From: Armigeres subalbatus
Taxonomy: Eukaryota > Arthropoda > Insecta > Diptera > Culicidae
Direction: 5' to 3'
NCBI RefSeq assembly: GCF_024139115.2
Contig: NC_085141.1
Span: 408,047,612-408,111,611 of the forward strand
DNA length: 64,000 nucleotides
Shown here one piece after another: positions 1 to 11,489 of the stretch (position 1 is the stretch's first letter; the number at the start of each line of letters is the position of its first letter). The position numbers and the translations under genes were made by a program. A model generated the notes under the pieces. It was not told the origin of the DNA. It did not search any database and saw only the letters and a program-made list of their open reading frames with translations.

Positions 1-3000
1 AAAGAAATGAACTTTCGAAAAAATTGCTGGAGAAACTTCCGGAGGAATTCCTGAAGGAGCTTCCGGGGAAATTCCTGGAGGAACTTCCGGATAAATTCAT
101 GGATTGACTTCATTTGGAACTCCTGGAGGAACTTCCAGAGGAATTCTTGGAAGAACTTTATGAGGAACTTCTGGAAGAAATACTGGAGGAACTTTTGTAG
201 GATTTTCTGGAGGAACTCCTGGAGGAATTGTAGGAGGAGCTTCTGGAGGAATTCCTGGAGTATCTTCCGGAGGAACTTCCGGTTATATTCCTAAAGGAAT
301 TCCTGGGGGAACTTCTGTAGGAATTCCTGGAGTAACTTTCTGAGGAATTCTTAGAGGAAATTCTGGAGGAATTCATTAAACTTCCGAAGGAATTCCTGAA
401 GGAACTTCCGAAAGAATACTTGAAGGAACTTCCGGAGGAACTTCCGGAAGAATTCCTGGAGGAACTTTCGAAGGAATTCCTGGAGGAACTTCCGGAGGAA
501 TTGCTGGAGGAACTTCCGAAGGAATTCCTATAGGAACTTCCGGAGGAACTCCTATAGGAACTTCCGGAGGAATTCCTGGAGGAACTTCCGGAAGAATTCC
601 TGGAGGATCTTCCGGAAGAATTCCTGGAGGAACTTGCGGAAGAATTCCTGGAGGAACTTCTGGAAGAATTCCTGGAGGAACTTCCGGAAGAGTTCCTGGA
701 GGAACTTCCAGAAGAATTTCTGGAGGAACTTCCGGATGAATTTCTGGAGGAACTTCCAGAGGAATACCTGGTGAAACTTCCGGAAGAATTGCTGATGGAG
801 CTTCCGGAGGAATTCCTGGAGGATCTGCCGGAGAAATTCTTGGAGGAACTTCCGGAGGAATTCCTGGAGGAACTTCCGAAGGAATCCCTCGAGAAGCTTC
901 CGAAGGAAGCCCTCGAGAAACTTCCGAAGGAATTCCTGGAGGAAATTCCGAAAGAATTCCTGGAGGAACTTCCGAAGGAATTTCTGAAGGTACTTCGGAA
1001 AGAATTCCCTACGATACTTCAGAAGGAATTCCTGGCGAAAATTCTGCAGGAATTCCTTGAGAAACTTCCGAAGGAATTCCGGGAGAATCTTCCAAAGGAA
1101 TTCCTGGAGGAACTTCCGGAGGAAATTCTGAAGGAACTTCCGGAGGAATTTCTGGAGGGACTTCCGAAGGAATTTCCTGGAGGAACTTCCGATGGAATTC
1201 TGGAGAAACTTCCGATGGAATTCCTGGAGGAACTTTCGAAGGAATTCCTGAAGAAACTTCCGAAGGAATTCCTAGAGGAACTTCCGAAGGAATTCCTAGA
1301 GGAACTTCCGAAGGAATTCCGAGAGAAACTTTCGAAGGAACTTCCGGAGGAAATTCTGGAGGAACTTCCGGAGGAAATTCTGGAGGAACTTCCGGTGGAA
1401 ATTCTGGAGGAACTTCCGGTGGAAATTCTGGAGGAACTTTCGGAAGAATTGCTGGAGAAACTTCCGAAGGAATTTCTGGAGGAATTTCCGAAGGAATTCC
1501 TAGAGGAACTTCCGAAGGAATTCGTGGAGGAACTTCCGAAGGAATTCCTGGAGGAACATCCTGAGGAATTTATGCAGGAACTTCCTGAGGAATTTATGCA
1601 GTAACTTCCTGATGAATTTATGCAGGAACTTCTGAAGAAATTCCTGGAGGTACTTTGGAAGGAATTCCCTGAGGTACTTCGGAAGGAATTCCTGGAGAAA
1701 CTTCCGAAAGAATTCCTGGAGGAACTTCCGAAGAATTTCCTGGACGATCTTCCGAAGGAATTCCTGTAGGAACTCCGAATAAATTCCTTGAGGAACTTCC
1801 GAAGGAATTCCTGGAGAAACTTACGAAGGAGTTCCGGGAGAAACTTCCGAAAGAATTCTTGGTGGAACTTCCGAAGGAATTCCCTGAGGTACTTCGGAAG
1901 GAATTCCCTGAGGTACTTCGGAAGGAATTCCTGGAGAAACTTCCGAAAGAATTCCTTTAGGAACTTCCTAAGGATTTCCTGGAGGATCTTCCGAAGGAAT
2001 CCCTGGAGGAACTTCCGAAAGAATTCCTTGAGGAACTTCCGAAGGAATTCCTGGAGGAACTTCCGAAGGAATTCCTGGAGGAACTTCCGAAGGAATTCCT
2101 AGAGGAACTTCCAAAGGAATTCCTGGAGGAACTTCCGAAGGAATTCGTGGAGGAACTGGAGGAATTCCTGGAGGAACTTCCTGAGGAAATTATGCAGGAA
2201 CTTCCGAAGGAATTCCCGGAGGTACTTCGGAAGGAATTCCCGGAGGTACTTCGGAAGGAATTCCCGGAGGTACTTCGGAAGGAATTCCCTGAGGTACTTC
2301 GGAAGGAATTCCTGGAGAAACTTCCGAAGGAATTCCTGGAGAAACTTCCGAAGGAATTCCTAGAAGAACTTCTGAAGGCATTCCAATTTCTAAAGGAACT
2401 TCTGAAGGAATTCCTGAAGAAACTTCCGAAGGAATTCCTGGAGAAACTTCCGAAGGAATTCCTAGAGGAACTTCCGAAGGAATTCCTAGAGGAACTTCCG
2501 AAGGAATTCCTGGAGGAACTTCCGAAGGAATTCCTAGAGGAACTTCCGAAGGAATTCCTGGAGGAACTTCCGAAGGAATTCCTAGAGGAACTTCCGAAGG
2601 AATTTCTAGAGGAACTTCCGAAGGAATTCCTGGCGAAACTTCCGCAGGAATTCCTGGAGGAACTTCCGAAGGAATTCCCGGATGTACTTTGGAAGGAATT
2701 CCCTGAGGTACTCTGGAAGGAATTCCTGAAGAAACTTCCGAAGAAATTCCTAGAGGAACTTCTGAAAGCATTCCTGGAGGAACTTCCGAAGGAATTCCTG
2801 AAGAAACTTCCGAAGGAATTCCTGGAGAAACTTCCGAAGGAATTTCTGGAGAAACTTCCGAAGGAATTCCTAGAGGAACTTCCGAAGGAATTCCTAGAGG
2901 AACTTCCGAAGGAATTCCTAGAGGAATTTCCGGAAGATTTCCTAGAGGAACTTCCGAAGGAATTCCTAGAAGATCTTCCGAAGGAATTCCTAGAGGAACT

Positions 3001-3860
3001 TCCTAAGGAATTCCTGGAGAAACTTCCGCAGGAATTCCTGGAGGAACTCCCTGAGGAAATTATGCAGGAACTTCCGAAGGAATTCCCGGAGGTACTTCGG
3101 AAGGAATTCCCTGAGGTACTTCGGAAGGAATTCCTGGAGAAACTTCCGAAGGAATTCCTGGAGAAAATTCCAAAGGAATTCCTGGAGAAACTTCCGAAGG
3201 AACTTCCGAAGGAATATCTGGAGGATCTTCCGAAGGAATTTCTGGAGGAACTTCCTAAGGAATTTCTGAAGGAACTTCCGAAGGAATTCCTGGAGGAACT
3301 TCCAAAGGAATTCCTGAAGAAACTTCCGAAGGAATTCCTGGAGAAACTTCCGAAGGAATTTCTGGAGAAACTTACGAAGGAATTCCTAGAGGAACTTCCG
3401 AAGGAATTCCTAGAGGAACTTCCGAAGGAATTTCTAGAGGAACTTCCGAAGGAATTTCTAGAGGAACTTCCGAAGGATTTCCTAGAGGAACTTCCGAAGG
3501 AATTCCTAGAAGATCTTCCGAAGGAATTCCTAGAGGAACTTCCTAAGGAATTCCTGGAGAAACTTCCGCAGGAATTCCTGGAGGAACTCCCTGAGGAAAT
3601 TATGCAGGAACTTCCGAAGGAATTCCCGGAGGTACTTCGGAAGGAATTCCCTGAGGTACTTCGGCAGGAATTCCTGGAGAAACTTCCGAAGGAATATCTG
3701 GAGGATCTTCCGAAGGAATTTCTGGAGGAACTTCCGAAGGAATTTCTGAAGGAACTTCCGAAGGAATTCCTGGAAGAACTTCATTCCTCGGAGGTGGAAT
3801 TTTTGGTTAACTTTCTGAATGAATTCTTAGAAGAACTTCTGGAGGAGCTACAGGAGAAAT
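1..3860 (+). repeat. 24-bp minisatellite array, GGAATTCC-type
   Basis: Near-continuous tandem repeat with a 24-bp unit built around GGAATTCCTGGAGGAAC followed by TTCCGAA. Most units carry a GAATTC palindrome. Because 24 is a multiple of 3, a frame without a stop codon stays open over many units. This gives apparent proteins of 577 residues (2147-3880, repeating LPKEFLEE) and 277 residues (771-1604), and also open frames on the minus strand (2190-2771). These are better explained by phase-locked repeats than by genes: other stretches of the array have stops, open frames occur on both strands, and no upstream exon or promoter is visible. The array ends in unique sequence at about 3,860. Confidence 0.93.
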
Positions 3861-3880
3861 TCGACGCCGCCGACCACTAA
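2147..3880 (+). other. Repeat-encoded open frame, doubtful coding
   Basis: 577-codon open frame inside the minisatellite. Residues form 8-residue repeats of the LPKEFLEE type, acidic and basic in alternation and probably helical, with a short non-repeat tail of about 30 residues ending EKFDAADH before the stop. I recognise no domain, signal peptide or membrane segment. The start codon is merely the first ATG after a repeat-borne stop. I infer that this is a by-product of a 24-bp unit keeping one frame open. Transcript or peptide evidence would be needed to call it a gene. Confidence 0.15.
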
Positions 3881-4740
3881 GGACGTAAGGTGCCACTGGC
3901 TGATCTAAATGATCTATCCAGTTTTCATCGCGCGTTAATGGCCTGTGGGCTAGTCTATTTGACATTTGTGGAAGTCAAACTGCACCTACCGTTCCGAGCA
4001 TTTTGATCAATGTGGTAAATCATCAGCCTCTTCTTATTTACTACATTGGTCAGAATGTTCGAAACGATGAGTGTAGTTGACCTTCACAAACAACCAATCA
4101 GAAAGCAGCTCAGTTTTCCGTAAGCTAACGGCCATTACCGTTCGCGGAAAACTAGATAACGTTGCCGCCGATAAAACTTTAATCGGCGCACAGGTCTAAC
4201 CAATAGAGGTAATAAACGCGATTGTCGCGTAATAAGGACGATTGTCGCAGCGGTTCCCTTTTTTCTCGTAACCAAACATGTAGGGTACACAACTGTCAAA
4301 ACGTACTGATTTTTCTTGCGTTGACATTTAGCGCCTTATTCTTGCCAGTGAAAGATTCTTCGCGAATGACGACAGTGATAATCTTCCTCTATAGTTTATT
4401 ACCTCTATCGTCTAACCGGCACAACTTTGCTATTTAGGCGTACATGATTTTGTAGACAGGTTCCGATTAAATTTTAATCTAATTTATCTGAATCAGATGA
4501 TGATTATTCTTCAACTTATCCATCTTACATTAAGTATTAAATAAATTCAAATTATAGGCAACAATCTATCCAAATCATGTAAACGCCGTCGTCGGCGGTG
4601 ACAATGAACAATTTCTTGTCTTTTGTTTCAGTCGATTTTTTGATTTATTTAAGCTTAACTTTCCCAAAGAACCCAAATTTTTTTGAAACCTCTATTTCAA
4701 AAATAGAAAATAAAAACTAAAAAAGTGCTGCACGTGTGAA
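3881..4740. other. AT-rich non-coding stretch with one dispersed-repeat fragment
   Basis: No recognisable gene. About 4153-4215 carries a motif (GTTGCCGCCGATAAAAC, then AATCGGCG) that recurs in altered form at 48290-48335, so it is probably a piece of a dispersed repeat. Short open frames here resemble nothing I know. Confidence 0.5.
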
Positions 4741-4754
4741 CTGGCGTGAATAAT

Positions 4755-4985
4755 TGGAATGTTAGAGAATGTTAGGTCAAGCTTGAAAACAGTTCTTTTT
4801 AGGACTAGACAGTTTTTTTTCGGACGAATTTCGAAATTGACGTAGGACACGACAGTTTTTTTTTCGGGCTAATGTTAGGTCAAGCTTGAAATACAGTACT
4901 TTTTCGGTTTTTGACGTAAAACTAAACAATACTTTTTGGATTTTTGACGTAGGACTACGTCTGGGTTTTCTATACCGTGGAGCGC
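4755..4985. repeat. Short local duplication
   Basis: The phrase AATGTTAGGTCAAGCTTGAA occurs twice (near 4768 and 4871). Each copy is followed by a poly-T block and a TTTTTGACGTA or ATTGACGTAGGAC block, suggesting two to three degenerate tandem units of roughly 100 bp. No coding potential was seen. Confidence 0.55.
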
Positions 4986-5010
4986 ATTGCAATTGCAAAA
5001 ATCGTCACGA

Positions 5011-5517
5011 AAATATGATATGTGACTTTAAACGTTGATATCTCATCCATTTTTCGATGGATTTTTAATAGTTTTGGACCATTCCACCAAGAACGAGTCA
5101 AAGCTGCTACATAGCTTTCTAATAGTATTGATTTTTATTTAATCATCGTTAGTTGTTAAAAAGTTTAGAGATAAGAAAGCCATTCAATCCAGTTCGTGTA
5201 TCGCAAGCACAGACATCAAAATCGAGCAACGGGTGGGCTTGGCTTGTATCTTCAGTTCGCACAAGATTTCACGGAAAGCAGACACTGCAACTTAGCAACG
5301 AAGGCGTCGGAAGCATTCGTAACGGAAAACCATTATCATCGGTGGTGGTTGCTGAGAATTTAACGATCAAGTTAATTTGTCTCGCAAAATTCTGATTTAT
5401 TTTACTGCTGTTAGTGACTGGAAAGGAGCATTATTGTTCATTTTCAGAACCACTTTTATGTTTTATATGCAATAAAAAGATAAAATGTCCGTATGTAATT
5501 GTATCCTAAACAGTTAC
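5011..5517. other. Intergenic, no recognisable gene
   Basis: An 80-codon open frame at 5153-5395 has no recognisable domain, and its base composition resembles its surroundings. I see nothing else supportable. Confidence 0.4.
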
Positions 5518-6607
5518 TTAATTTTGACACAAATCGTAGAACTTGCTGAGGAATCGTGCAAAGGTAATTAGGTTTATTGCATAGAGCTGCAATACCTCGT
5601 TTTACCCCAATGTCACTTATTTAAAATTAAAAATAATAAATAATTTCAAGCATAATTTTTCATAACGACGTATGTAACAATTATGAGGATTCGAGAAATC
5701 CTTTGCAGAAAGTTGGCAAAACTTTTTCTAAAACTGTTTTAAAACTAAATCTTTTTTCAATACTTTTTTCCGCTGGCATGCGTCATTACATGACACGTAA
5801 TAAGCGTGCTTCACATCAAATCTCAGTTCATTCAAATTCACTGTGAAAAACGATAAAATTATACATACACCGGTATGCTGCACGCACGTCGGTGTACATT
5901 GGTCGGTTTTCCATAGTGCACGATTGACGCAACTGCAGTTTTGTTTTGCTTTTTTTGGTACATAGGTCGCTCTTAGTTCCCATATGTTAAAGCGACGTAT
6001 GTAACAGTGAGACTTCAAAAATTGATTTTTGACATACGTCGATTCGTAAAAAGATTGAATTAAAGAATTTTAAGATCTGAAATCAGTAAAATCGATGCGT
6101 ATTATATAAAGCCGCGTGTGATTGTCACGTTGTATTAAAAACCTCGTTTTGTTTACTTTTGTTACATACGTCGTTATGAAAAATTTTGCTTGATTTATTT
6201 ATATAACTATTAAAATATACAAATTGTACAAATGAGCCATATTTTATTTTCTTACGTCGTGCGGTGGACAAAAAAAAACTCCACTCCCTGGGACATTATA
6301 AATCAGACTAGTTATGATTGATTGCTGCTCGCAGCCGAGGTTATTAGTAAGCAATTTGAAGAATATGAGTACGTGGTGTAAAATCAGCATGTTTTCAATT
6401 CCCAACATCGTGCAGAAGACAGAGCTTAGGCAAAATTTGAGGTCAAATACGTTATTTCATCGGTTATTTGTAACTCCAAAATTCTTGATGAATTACTATA
6501 TGAATAAAGAACATAGGAGTAAAACGAGGTATTGCAACTTAGTGCAATGAACTCAACCACCATTGCACGATTCCCCAGAAAGTTCTACGATTTGTGTCGA
6601 AATTTAA
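5518..6607. mobile_element. Foldback (MITE-like) element with about 90-bp terminal inverted repeats
   Basis: 5518-5606 is an imperfect inverted copy of 6519-6607. Shared blocks include GACACAAATCGTAGAAC, GAATCGTGCAA and GCAATACCTCGTTTTAC. Both outer ends sit at TTAA (5518-5521 and 6604-6607), which would fit a TTAA target duplication of the piggyBac type, although the ends differ by an indel so this is tentative. No transposase frame is present, so the element would be non-autonomous. A second inverted-repeat element lies inside it. Confidence 0.7.
5647..6192. mobile_element. Inner MITE with about 34-bp terminal inverted repeats
   Basis: 5647-5680 and 6159-6192 are inverted copies sharing TTTTTCATAACGACGTATG and GTAACAA. 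The core CGACGTATGTAAC recurs inside at about 5993-6006, and a related inverted copy (ACATACGTCG) lies near 6031. Repeated subterminal motifs of this kind are typical of transposase-binding sites in MITEs. It lies between the arms of the larger foldback, so it is probably a nested insertion. Confidence 0.65.
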
Positions 6608-7400
6608 ACGCAATCCGTCTGTACAGAACCGAAATATTGAATTTAAACGCGTTATGATTTTTTTCACATTGTGTAATGTTTCAGTGTTACATTCGCTGCT
6701 TTTGATGCTTTTCAAACAAATTTTATCAGGAAATATTTTGGTTGATGTTCGAGAATTTTGTTCTAAAATTACTTCAGTGAAGTGAATGTGTTAACTTCTG
6801 AAGATAATTATTTCCTTCATCAAATTTTCTAAATTGTTTCAGAATTCTCCCTGGAACAAAAAAAAAAGGATTCCCAAGGGTTCTCTGGATAGTTTTTATT
6901 CTGCATTCCTCGATGGATGTTCAATAGTTTTTATTGCCAAAAACTCCGCCCCCAAAACTTGGTAATTGTGTGGTATTTACTCAAATTATAATTGAAATGC
7001 CTTCGTAGAGGGATTCATACAGAAAGCCTTTCATACAGCCTTTAAATCCCACAGAAAATGAATAAGAATTCACTTTAGAACCTATGGAGGTTTCTCAACG
7101 GTCACGGTTTTCTACAAATCCCTACAGTACTACTTCTAGGAGTTATTAGGCTTCCAGTAACTCAGGAACTCGTATGGACTTCAAGGATTCAAACTTGCAG
7201 GAATTTTCATATGCTTCTAGGAATTGAAAAAAAAAACATTTTTTATACCTGCATTTTTTTTAGAAATGGTATGAAAAGTGAGGGAATTTTATTCTCAAAT
7301 TTGAGTGGACATCCTGTAATGGCCTAGTATCTTGGAAGGAATACATCAATAACTTGCATGTAGAATAGGTATCTAAGGCCAAGAAAACCTTTTTGAACGA
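6608..7400. other. AT-rich non-coding with faint diverged GGAATTCC-type repeats
   Basis: 6840-7240 shows scattered AGGAATT, TTCTAGGA and GGATTCC words in the reverse sense of the 24-bp minisatellite, too decayed for a unit to be defined. No gene was recognised. Confidence 0.35.
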
Positions 7401-7419
7401 TTATTTTATCCGACCCCTA

Positions 7420-7500
7420 AACTTTTGTTTTAGTATCTTTATCAAGGAGGCTTTCAGCCCTAAGCTGGCTCGTCTCCGGATCGACCTCTAAACTGTTAAA
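7420..7500 (+). repeat. Dispersed repeat fragment (GGCTTTCAGCC type)
   Basis: The phrase AAGGAGGCTTTCAGCCC followed by TAAGCTGGCTCGTCTCCGG resembles a short repeat fragment that I recall as common in Aedes sequence. No ends or duplications were identified. The rest of 7500-8031 shows no recognisable gene. Confidence 0.35.
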
Positions 7501-8031
7501 CTTTTAGCAAGAGCGATGATCACCATTTCGTTGAAAATATATCTTAGAATCAAATTCTTCAACACCGCCCAACTCTTAATTGGTGTTTACCCATTTGTTT
7601 TCAAACCTGGTTCAATGTTTAATCGAAGATAAATAAATAGGTTCTTCGTTATCGTCCTTTGAATAACAACAATAATTAAACAGAATCTGTCATAGCCATT
7701 ATTACTGATACATCAGGACCTGGGACGGGACTTGCAAAGAGGAAAAAATGAAACTTCATCTGCAACCAGCAAGCGCTGTCACGAATTGTCAGATGCAACC
7801 AGCACCTTTTTGTGTAAAAGTATTGGTATCCCTCAAAAAGTATTCCGAATGATTTTGTTTTACGAGTACTTTTTCACTTTGAAAAGTATTCTAGAAAATC
7901 CGGACAGCTTAATATTGAACTGTTATGAATACGTGTTTTATTTCCGATAGGAAAATCTTTATAAAAATAAGTTTACAAATCCATAAATCACAAACACTTT
8001 TATTGTGCTCAGAAGATTCTACCCGGGATTT

Positions 8032-8035
8032 AGGT
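8032..8035. repeat. 4-bp target-site duplication, left copy (AGGT)
   Basis: AGGT directly precedes the left LTR and is repeated exactly after the right LTR (14714-14717), as expected from Ty3/gypsy integration. Confidence 0.85.
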
Positions 8036-8481
8036 TATCATGCCTCTTCTTAATTTGGCAGGTTCGTGGCACGATTTTTACACTGCGCAATCCGTTGCGC
8101 TTGACCCTAAAGGGAGTTTCTTTTAAAACAGTGTCCTAACCCAAAATCTGGGCAGATAGGATCACTAATCACAAAACGATGTGGTTCCGAAGAACGCTAA
8201 CTACGAACAGAACGTTTATTACAGAGTCCAAATGTGTTTTATATTACAAGCTATGTGTTGCTACATTTTCGCGTCATTGCGCATATACAAAGTGGTTTAA
8301 TTTTGCTTACACTGGTTAAACGTGAGGGTATTGATCCGTGTGACAAATATAATTTATTGAGCATGGGAGAGTCGATGTGCTTGCTCTGCACAAGCATTGA
8401 AATAAGTAATTTGATCCGAACGCTTGGGGTGAAATTGCTAAGTTATGAGTTTTGTCAATCGTTAATACAATGTATATGACA
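8036..8481 (-). repeat. 3' LTR of the gypsy element
   Basis: 446 bp. On the minus strand it begins TGTCATATAC and ends GGCATGATA. It matches 14268-14713 at every position I compared. A TATA-like ATATAAAA lies at 8237-8244 and AATAAA at 8215-8220 (minus strand); these are candidate promoter and polyadenylation signals. Confidence 0.93.
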
Positions 8482-8491
8482 CCGCCTTTTT
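8482..8491 (-). other. Polypurine tract of the gypsy element
   Basis: Minus-strand AAAAAGGCGG, interrupted by one C, immediately precedes the 3' LTR. This is the expected position of the plus-strand DNA primer. Confidence 0.65.
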
Positions 8492-8586
8492 ACAAAAAAA
8501 TAATTGAAGTGAAATGAAATTATTTTATTTTTGACAAAATTTTGGCAATTCTTCGATTTTTTTTTTTGTTTTTGCGAGTTTATTCT

Positions 8587-8817
8587 TTATGCTTTTACAA
8601 TTCTATTTTTATGAATTACTGTTTGTTTGTTTGTGTTTTCATTAACAATAGTACAATTTGGGCTGTTGATTTCTTTTACAATATATGGGCCTAGATAGAA
8701 TGGGTCTAATTTTTTACGATTTTCGTTTGTAATATAAATGTGGTCACCGATTCTCAGATCTATTGGATTAATTTTCTCGTTTACTACTTTTTGTCTACTT
8801 TCTTTTCGCTCTAGCAA
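8587..8817 (-). pseudogene. pol: Integrase C-terminal GPY/F module (pol fragment)
   Basis: A 76-codon segment with the phrase LDPFYLGPYIVKEI, the GPY/F motif of chromodomain-less Ty3/gypsy integrases, preceded by DLRIGDHIYI. It would bind DNA at the integrase C-terminus. It is the last part of pol and ends about 105 bp before the 3' LTR, which leaves no room for env. It is separated from the integrase core at 8859-9098 by a frame break. Confidence 0.8.
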
Positions 8818-8858
8818 ATTGTCTCTAGCTAATTTGTTTGTTATATTCAGTTTAAATT

Positions 8859-9098
8859 TTAATTCGTTGTAATATTCCTCAAGGTTATAAATCGGCTCAT
8901 GGTTTGACGTTTTCGAAAATCAATTGGTAAATTTGCTTTATGTCCAAATACTAATTCAAACGGTGTAAAACTGTGCTCGATATGGGGTGTTGTGTTGTAG
9001 CTGAATGTATAAAATTGAATCCAATCATCCCAGTCATCTTTGTGATCATTGGTAAAACATCGCAGATACTCGTTCAAGCATCTATGATTTCTTTCCAA
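8859..9098 (-). pseudogene. pol: Integrase core, distal part (pol fragment)
   Basis: This fragment carries the third catalytic region of the integrase fold: the glutamate in the LERNHRCLNEYLR context (the frame continues upstream of the first ATG), then YNTTPHIEHSFTPFELVFG, which is characteristic of 412/mdg1- and gypsy-like integrases. A break between 9098 and 9143 separates it from the first two catalytic aspartates. Confidence 0.8.
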
Positions 9099-9142
9099 TG
9101 CTCCAATTGTCTGTGGGTGATACGCTGTTGAAGATTTTTGTT

Positions 9143-9664
9143 TTATAGATAAAAGTTATAAATTTGATCAAGGACTTCGTTGTTATACTCTGTGCCTTGA
9201 TCTGTTCTAAATTCCAAAATATTTCCGTAAATCAGAATAAAATGTTCGACAAGCGCCTTTGCTATTATTGCTGCTTCTTTTGTAGGTATTGGAATACAAA
9301 CTACGTATTTGGTTAGATTGCATTGTAGTGTTAGAATATACCGGTTACCGTTTCTCGTTCTTATGAACGGTCCAACTGTATCCGCTGAAAGAACTTCGAA
9401 AGGTTTTGATGGTGTGGTAGTAATAACTTGATTTTCTTTAGTATGTCGGTGAACTTTATTGATTTTGCACATATTGCAAGACTTGACAAAATTTGCAACA
9501 TCTGCTTTCATGTTTCTCCATTTGTATACTTCTCTTATTTTCAAATACATTCTGTGCTGTCCAATATGACCTGACGTCGGGGTCATATGGAAATTCTGAA
9601 GAACTTCTTTGATTTTTTCTGTGTTGTCAGTAGTTTTGGAGGATTGAATAATATTATTTCGCAT
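9143..9664 (-). pseudogene. pol: Integrase zinc-binding domain and proximal core (pol fragment)
   Basis: 173 codons. The HHCC zinc finger is visible: H in TSGHIGQHRMYLKI and C-x2-C in SCNMCKINK. The catalytic core follows, with the first Asp in LSADTVGPF and the second in FRTDQGTEYNN. This half of the enzyme inserts element DNA into the host. The frame overlaps the tail of the previous segment (9583-10212) in another frame, so a frameshift lies near 9655. Confidence 0.85.
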
Positions 9665-10212
9665 TTGGAAATGGCTCTGTTAGCGATTTCCTTGAATGTA
9701 CTAGCGCTGATTTCTTTGAAAAGTTTATCTTCGAGTGAAATGGCCAATTTATCTCTTCTATATTTTATTAAAATCTCTTCAATTTTCAGAAGAGCATACT
9801 CTAGCGCATGACTTCCGTTATTCAGAGTAATTTCAATACTTCCCAATATTTTTGTATAATTATGGCTGTATACATTAAATCTTACTTGGTTTCGGTGCAC
9901 TTCGCAACCAAGCTTAAGGATTTTTCTGGTCTCAGAGGGATTTTCAGTTTGCCAAGCATTAAGGTGATCAATCTTATTACTTGGTTCTTCTGATCTTAGT
10001 TTACTATTTGATTGTGAACTGTGTTGTTTTCTTGCCATTGCCCTAGTGTTGACTGTTAAAACTGATAATTTTTTCAGTTCATCTGAATTTGAAGGAATGC
10101 GCGAAAGTGCGTCTGCTCCTACATTACTTTTGCCTGAAACATATTCAATTTCAAAATCGAACTCTGCTAAATCTAAGCGCATTCGTGTTAATTTGCTAGT
10201 AGGATTCTTCAT
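9583..10212 (-). pseudogene. pol: RNase H end and connection to integrase (pol fragment)
   Basis: 209 codons. The N-terminal part has RMRLDLAEFDFEIEYVSG followed by ADALSRIP, the conserved end of Ty3/gypsy RNase H. The remainder is a charged linker leading to the integrase zinc finger. The expected HYKPL-type segment just upstream (about 10213-10337) is partly out of frame, indicating another break. Confidence 0.8.
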
Positions 10213-10336
10213 GCCGAATAGATATACTAGTGGCTTATGATCCGTACGAACTATAAATGACGTGTAAATAACTTTTAAAATGATTGATGGCCCAATGTAT
10301 GGCCGTTAGCTCTTTTCAATTGTTGGTTTGTTACTT

Positions 10337-10771
10337 TCACCTTTTGTGAAGCTTTTTGCTTGCGTAGGCGATTGGTAAATCATGGTTGTCATGTTGTTGT
10401 GAAAGAATGGCTCCACACGCTACGTTAGAAGCATCCGTAGTAAGGATAAATTCTTTCGTAAAGTCTGGGTAACGCAAAATTGTCGGAGATATCAGTAATC
10501 GTTTTAATTTCTCAAAACTGTTTTGATGTAAATGTGTCCAAGCAAATTTTACACCCTTTTTCAATAAATTGTTCAAGGGCTTTGCTATATTCGCAAAATT
10601 TGGCACAAACTTTCTGTAATAATTACAGAAAGCGACGAATCGTCGTATTTCATCCGCATTTGTAGGTACTGGGAAATCTTTGATGACTTGGAATTTGCTA
10701 TTGTCTGGTAAAATCCCTTTATCTGTAATACGATGTCCTAGATAAAGAACTTCTCTTCGAAAAAGTTGCAT
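10337..10771 (-). pseudogene. pol: Reverse transcriptase thumb and RNase H start (pol fragment)
   Basis: 144 codons. The segment VLYLGHRITDKGI and the FCNYYRKFVPNFANIAKPL block belong to the RT thumb/connection. FILTTDASNVACGAILSQ carries the first catalytic Asp of RNase H. It degrades RNA in the RNA-DNA hybrid during reverse transcription. It is separated from the RT palm by a frame break between 10771 and 10803. Confidence 0.87.
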
Positions 10772-10802
10772 TTTTCAGGGTTGAGCTTGAGATTATAGTA
10801 CC

Positions 10803-11250
10803 TCAAGCGCTCGAAAACCTTTGTAAATTGTTCAGATGATGATTTACTGAACAACCTATAATAATTATATCGTCAATATATATAAAGGCACAATCAGGAT
10901 ATAATCCTGCCATAGCGATGTTCATCATTCGCTGGAAGCTATTAGGGCTAATGTTTAACCCGAAAGGTAATCGCTTAAAATTGAAGTGTCCAGATGAAGT
11001 GGAAAAAGCTGTGTATTTTTTTGCTTCCGGATCCAATGGAATCTGGTGAAATCCAGACATTAGATCCAGTGTTGTAAAATATTTAGCATTTCCTAATTGA
11101 TCAAGAATTGTATCAATTCTTGGCAATGGAAATTTATCTGCCAAGATTTTTTTATTCAACTGGCGAAAATCAACGACCAGTCTCCATTTTTTGCTATTGT
11201 TGTCCGATTTTTTGAGTGAAAAAGTAAAATTGGACTATTATACGGCGATA
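10803..11250 (-). pseudogene. pol: Reverse transcriptase palm and fingers (pol fragment)
   Basis: The open part is 10803-11159, with in-frame coding continuing upstream to about 11220. RT motifs are in order: WRLVVDFRQLN, FTTLDLMSGFHQIPL (catalytic Asp), LPFGLNISPNSFQ and the YIDD catalytic box in FIYIDDIIIIG. All catalytic aspartates visible here are intact, so the domain is damaged by frame breaks rather than by loss of active-site residues. One break sits in the A-run at 11219-11223. Confidence 0.9.
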
Positions 11251-11489
11251 CTGATGGTTCTATAATATCGTCCTTCAGCATCTTTTTGAACTTGTTTTTT
11301 ATTTCATCATTTTGTGAATAAATATTCTTATAATTCAGGATATAAACTGGAACGGGGTCCGTTAAGTGAATATTTTGAGTATAAAATTGTTTGTGCTCAA
11401 TTTCTCATCTGACATACAGAAGATGTCTGAATTTTGTTCGATTAATTTTTTCAAAGGTTTCTGTACAAAGTGGGGAACGTTTGAAAAAT

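Noticed and set aside
771..1604. 277-residue LPKEFLEE repeat protein
   Set aside because: The 24-bp unit is phase-locked, so open frames appear on both strands; the array elsewhere contains stops and nothing marks a promoter or splice site.
8234..8479. 81-residue protein (also at 14466-14711)
   Set aside because: The same frame appears in both LTRs; it is LTR sequence on the strand opposite to the element's coding strand.
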